Source: Paraglomus occultum (taxonomy: Eukaryota; Glomeromycota; Glomeromycetes; Paraglomerales; Paraglomeraceae). Taken from it: a DNA stretch of 22,683 nucleotides. Of the stretch, positions 19,099-22,683 are shown piece after piece; position 1 is the stretch's first letter; each line of letters begins with the position of its first letter. A model generated the notes under the pieces. That model ran no database searches and was not told where the DNA came from. It worked only from the letters and a program-made list of their open reading frames with translations. Where the stretch lies: assembly GCA_910592205.1 (NCBI GenBank), contig CAJVPJ010000524.1, positions 1 to 22,683 on the forward strand. The letters are read 5' to 3'. The translations under genes and the position numbers were made by a program.

Positions 19099-19861
19099 CA
19101 TAATAAGTGATCAAGTTAATTGTGTGTGTTGAGATCCTTTGACAGAAAGAATGTTCCTATTCCATCAAAACAAAGACAAGGAAACAGTGTTGTTAGTTAA
19201 AATAGGTGAAGCAACAACGGAAAGAAAGCTGCATCTTAAATGGATCGAATTAACAGTAAGCAAGCTCATGGCGATCGAAACGAATTATATCAAAAGTACG
19301 TGCCCTATAACAGAAACAAAAATTGAAAGCAGCTGGTTATAGTATAATTCTGGTTTGTCTGCATGCAGTATGTCCCGTTACAGACGTACGATTTCCAGAT
19401 GTTGCCCGAATTTCAATGCGCCAACCCAGACTCTAAATGTAGGTACAAGTTGAGTATACTAACGCTAAAAGTCAAGCCTGATTGTACCACAACAATGATC
19501 TCATTTTGTCGTCTTACACACTATTTGAATATAGCCTGCACGATTTTGATATAACAATCCTTGATGCAGGATCATATTAACTGGCTACATGTGATGCTGT
19601 ACAAGATATTGCCATGAATCTTTATTAAATTTCATACATGCATAGAACACACGTCAGCCCACGAAAAAAATTCTTGGCTTTTTTTTCTGACGTTAAAGTC
19701 ACATGGCGTAGTCCGCGACAATAATTGCCCGAAACTTCCATAGACGTATTATAACAACAGGTTCAGATTGTCCTTTCACTCCTCGAACATAACCCACGCA
19801 GTAGGCTAGGCTGGAGCGTCGCATTCCGCACTGGAATATAATGTCCCATTTGAAGTATCTT
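19099..19861. other. Intergenic region between DPH6 and MTM1 with a weak ORF
   Basis: 763 bp between convergent stops. An open frame from an ATG at 19151 to 19342 contains ETVLLVKIGEATTERKLHLKW. If a GTAAGC donor after it is joined to the AACAG acceptor near 19314, the frame continues to about 19434. The KIG...W...GY spacing loosely recalls DUF1766/T5orf172 (GIY-YIG-like) proteins, but key residues do not clearly match and no first exon exists between it and DPH6. It is best read as DPH6 3' untranslated DNA or a gene remnant. Near 19621 a reversed AATAAA could serve MTM1. Confidence 0.35.
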
Positions 19862-21537
19862 TTAATCATTTGCCGTCGCATTCCTTTTGATGAAGAAGGC
19901 TTTTCCTGCTTCATAACTGGAAATCATAATAGCGCATGCTGGAACGGCTTTGCTCACTCTCAGTCCCCATCCTACAAAATATGGTGATGAGTATGAAAAA
20001 TTTCATCGTTTACTACATTCCAATGTATCAGGACTCACCCTTCATCAATCCCATGTAACCTTCCTCTTTAAATACTTCTCTTATGATACTAATCATTTCC
20101 TTACTTGCTCCTAAATTAAAATAAATATAGATCACATTAGCATATTTATAAAATACGTCTACAGAGTTTCTACTTGTTGAATAGCCAATTACCAGAGCCT
20201 GATGCGACTTGTCGCCTTGTCTTTGCTACATCAAACGGAGTAGTAAGCGTAGCCGCAATCTACATGTAAGTAAATGATCAGATAATGAAGCTCGATAACT
20301 TGAGCTAGTTAAATTGCTGACACGCATATATCTACGTACCATTCCCGATATAGCACCGCAGATGAATGAAATTTCAATATCGCTAAGATTATGTATTAAC
20401 CATCTGTTATCGTGCCTCTTCATGAGACTCTTCTTTGTTGATTCATACCCAGTCCAATATATAGCTGAGAATGGTACATCTCTCCATAGTGTAGGACCGA
20501 GTCCACGCCATAATGACGATAGTCCATTTGATCGTACCATCCTACTGATCCCATTTAATACGCCAACAATACCATTATTTCCTTCTGCGCTCTGCATCCG
20601 AGTTCTTAATAGTTCTATAGGGGATATTACTGTAGCTGCAGCGGTTCTTGCTATCGTTCCGGCCGCTAACGGAACATAAACTTCTAATGATTTGTTTTTA
20701 CACTTTTGCCACATTGTATCTCTTAGATAATCATATCCAATAAAGTATATTACAGTTGCGGGAACGGACATTACACTGCAAATAGAGGTGAGAATATATA
20801 ATCAGCATGATTTGAACCATTTACATATAACATTAAATCAGCATATATCACTCACAGTGCTGGCACTAGACCTCTCCATAATGATGTGATGCCTTCATAT
20901 TTTACAATTTTAACTAATCCATCCTATCCAAAAACAGTGGTTGTCATTAAACTTCTCGCCAGCTTAGCAGAAAAAGCATCAAGTATTTTACAGTGATTAT
21001 TACCAACGTTCCGTTAAGTCGTAGACTCGTTGCTAGATGAGGAATATGAGCACATCCTATGGTCTCACTAACTGCAGGAGTGAATAAGAATTTCCGGCGT
21101 AAATTATTTGTGGTAAAGAGTAAGTCTTGACAGTCAGCTGGAACACACTGACAAGAATATTGTCCCTTTGCTATCGATAGTGATTGAAAAAGGTTCTGTG
21201 ATTGTAAGCGTATCTTGACTACGTCAAACGGAGTGGCTGAATACAAATACGGATAAATATACGTTAAACAGTTACAACGGCAGAGTAGACGGTAAGAATG
21301 TTCATTAGCATACTCACTAAATATTGATGTTGCAATCGCTCCTGTACAAGCAGATAGCATCTTCTGCATTGGTAGTAGATGTTGCAGTTGTTGCGTGGAT
21401 AAGACCTTGTCAGACGGCAGTGCAGTGTGAGTCATGTATGGCGAGCGAACCTTGCCATTTACGTCGTTTAAAGGTACCCATTCCAAAGGCATTGCATTAG
21501 AAGTCGCTGTATACGATAGCTCTTGCGTTGCAACCAT
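19862..21537 (-). CDS. MTM1: Mitochondrial carrier, SLC25A39/40-Mtm1 family
   Basis: Seven minus-strand exons close in phase: 21537-21318, 21236-21004, 20923-20856, 20775-20340, 20259-20193, 20110-20039 and 19971-19862, giving 401 residues. The family sits in the inner mitochondrial membrane; SLC25A39/40 are needed for mitochondrial glutathione import, and yeast Mtm1 affects Mn-superoxide dismutase and iron handling. The three carrier signatures are present: TTPFDVVKIRLQ (about 74-85), SPIELLRTRMQ (about 225-235) and TTPFDVAKTRRQ (about 325-336). Other marks are MLSACTGAIATS, NGTLDGLVKIVKYEGITSLW, RDVPFSAIYWTGYE and a C-terminal KAVPACAIMISSYEAGKAFF. The first matrix loop holds Cys at about 102, 104, 109 and 135, where the family has its regulatory cysteines. 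The first 55 residues are a nonconserved extension with no strong presequence. Introns are 50-81 bp except the 83-bp second-last pair. Confidence 0.94.
20277..20285 (+). promoter_or_regulatory. Third ATCWGATAA word, in an MTM1 intron
   Basis: A perfect ATCAGATAA lies in the intron between the fourth and fifth MTM1 exons. It is the same nine-base consensus as the two copies in the upstream region. It may be chance; an intronic regulatory site is possible. Confidence 0.25.
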
Positions 21538-21662
21538 TACGGTAATAAACTCTTTTAATTATTATTATGTCGACAGAATGAATTAAACTAAACTTAAGAA
21601 GTGGTCTTGTTTATAGCCGCAAACGCCCAAAAAAAAAACGCGTGAGGATTACCTCATAAGGT

Positions 21663-21708
21663 TTATCAGATTATAGACACGTGGCGCCAATTGTATAAAA
21701 TCTGATAA
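21663..21708. promoter_or_regulatory. Inverted ATCWGATAA pair with E-box and CCAAT-N12-GAT
   Basis: TTATCAGATT at 21663-21672 and its reverse AATCTGATAA at 21699-21708 each contain a perfect ATCTGATAA, the consensus reported for fungal iron-responsive GATA repressors (SreA type). Between them are CACGTG at 21678-21683 and CCAAT at 21687-21691. Exactly twelve bases after CCAAT comes GAT of the second GATA site, which fits the CSAAT-N12-RWT composite motif described for the CCAAT-binding complex with HapX in Aspergillus. The element lies 126-171 bp upstream of the MTM1 start. The sequence match is direct; function in this organism is inferred. Confidence 0.5.
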
Positions 21709-21725
21709 GGGGTAAAAAATGATTA

Positions 21726-21764
21726 GTAAGTGTTCATATGCCTATAGTACGTAAGTGTTCATAT
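21726..21764. repeat. 14-bp direct repeat, gtaagtgttcatat
   Basis: The word gtaagtgttcatat occurs at 21726-21739 and again at 21751-21764, 25 bp apart. It adjoins the GATA/E-box element upstream of MTM1. It may be a local duplication or a pair of binding sites. Confidence 0.6.
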
Positions 21765-22353
21765 ACGTAATGTGTCTCGCAATATAATACACAAAATAAG
21801 GAATGCATATGTGACCCTTTCGGAAATTGACTCGTTCCCTTTCAGATCCAAATCGGATAACCTCCGAACATCAGGTCTTATCCGGGCAACGCCTATTACA
21901 ATTTATCCATCGAAATGAATCGATCTATATCATATGTTTTGTTACACTAATGATGATGATAAGCAATTAATAATGTGCTGCAACATAATGAACACACAAA
22001 AATTCCAGGGCTCAAACCTGTTGAATGTAAACAAACCATTTGCACTCGATATCAAACCCCAAAAATGTGATCGGAGCATGACCTCCAGAGCCATCCATCA
22101 AATTTGCTATTCGATATCGGCAATTCTAGACGAAATTTAATATATTGTCAGATAATAAGCCTTTTATTGAAACGTCGTTATGATAAAACGTTACAAGCAA
22201 CTCGATCTGTTCGTAAATGCTCTAAATTGTGTAGAACCTAAATGTCATGTAAAATTACAGTCACATGATATGAAATTGGCGCAAGTGAGCATCTATTACG
22301 TCATATTCAAATTCTATTCACACAACTTTTCTACTATCTTACATCGAGTCGCC

Positions 22354-22611
22354 ATGATCTATACACGATTTATTATCGTTCTTACTGTCGCTTTGTTTAT
22401 GGTATCTTCTTCTTTATCACAATTACTAGTACCAGACTTCTCCATGCATGATAACTGCAACAGTAATGGTGACTTGCCCGAACGTAATGCGATACACTTT
22501 CAAACTGAAGACTCAAACGAACCCATCACTGGTCCTAGGTTGGAAGATTTACTTCCCATGCATAAGGATTTGACGATATTTATGGACGGAGTAAGGGCCT
22601 ACGAGGACACG
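22354..22611 (+). CDS. Secreted protein, first exon, truncated by window end
   Basis: From the ATG at 22354 the product starts with a clear signal peptide: MIYTRF, a 13-residue hydrophobic core, then SSSLSQ with likely cleavage near residue 23. The mature part is acidic (NSNGDLPERNAIHFQTEDSN) and ends LEDLLPMHKDLTIFMDGVR. At 22612 a GTATGC donor follows GAGGACACG in phase 0; without splicing the frame stops at 22624-22626. The LEDLL...LTIFMDGVR segment resembles the opening of fasciclin (FAS1) domains in fungal GPI-anchored proteins, so a cell-surface FAS1 protein is possible. Only 86 codons are visible, and the rest lies beyond the window. The frame stays open upstream to 22180, but the signal peptide favours this ATG. 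Another GTAAGG donor inside the exon (22591) is an alternative. Confidence 0.5.
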
Positions 22612-22683
22612 GTATGCAGTGAATAGTCAAATTTACACGGCTCGTCTTTGAACCTGTTTATTAACTCCAAACTATTATGCTTC

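Larger units (their letters stand above)
21538..22353. other. Divergent promoter region, MTM1 and secreted-protein gene
   Basis: 816 bp between the two start codons. It holds an MCB-type ACGCGT at 21638-21643, the iron-type element at 21663-21708, a 14-bp direct repeat at 21726-21764 and a second GATA-type inverted pair, CGGATAA at 21854-21860 and TTATCCG at 21878-21884. The plus-strand frame 21934-22140 matches nothing and is probably chance. Confidence 0.5.

Noticed and set aside
20924-21003. A reading of the second MTM1 intron as DAFSAKLARS, like the LDAF segment of animal SLC25A40
   Set aside because: It needs noncanonical 23- and 29-bp introns. Splicing 21004 to 20923 with GT-AG borders gives NGTLDGLVKIVKYEG, a better match to fungal Mtm1.

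Overview
The window is AT-rich nuclear DNA from a eukaryote whose genes are broken by short introns (mostly about 45-140 bp, with GTA/GTG donors and pyrimidine-AG acceptors). The gene content points to a fungus: a Met30/SconB-type F-box WD40 protein with the fungal Cys-rich GWGL linker, a polyglutamine-rich TAF12, and a fungal-style Mtm1 carrier. Wide AT-rich intergenic space and the mix of families suggest an early-diverging lineage (Mucoromycota, possibly Glomeromycotina). That placement is inference. I see no bacterial operon, rRNA, CRISPR array or clear tRNA.

Layout, left to right. Bases 1-712 are satellite-like DNA: a 50-bp duplication, then about a dozen units of a ~32-bp minisatellite. 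From 713 to 3413 there is no gene I can name. 3414-5644 (minus) is a two-exon membrane-anchored GT-A glycosyltransferase with a polyalanine run and an acidic tail. 5645-9367 is a gene-poor stretch with a few weak spliced-ORF candidates. 9368-11001 (plus) is ATP12, the F1-ATPase assembly chaperone, in seven exons; its third intron carries a 211-bp MITE-like inverted-repeat element. 12312-14070 (plus) is MET30/sconB. 14297-14749 (minus) is a small unrecognised gene. 15289-16661 (plus) is TAF12. 16919-17827 (minus) is TRS20/TRAPPC2 (sedlin), cut into five exons so short that no long ORF reveals it. 18309-19098 (plus) is DPH6. 19862-21537 (minus) is MTM1/SLC25A39-40. 22354 onward (plus) is the first exon of a secreted protein that runs off the window.

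The named genes are housekeeping and not one pathway: mitochondrial ATP synthase assembly and mitochondrial glutathione/metal carrier, transcription initiation (TAF12), ER-Golgi tethering (TRS20), translation-factor modification (DPH6), ubiquitin-dependent sulfur control (MET30) and glycosylation. Gene pairs MET30/orphan, TAF12/TRS20 and DPH6/MTM1 are convergent; orphan/TAF12 and TRS20/DPH6 share divergent promoter regions. All splice models were built by hand, and exon phases close in every named gene.

I did not find a new multi-gene system. The most interesting signal is regulatory: upstream of MTM1 two perfect ATCWGATAA iron-GATA sites face each other around a CACGTG E-box, and one of them also completes a CCAAT-N12-GAT motif of the CBC:HapX type. 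This suggests iron control of the mitochondrial carrier.
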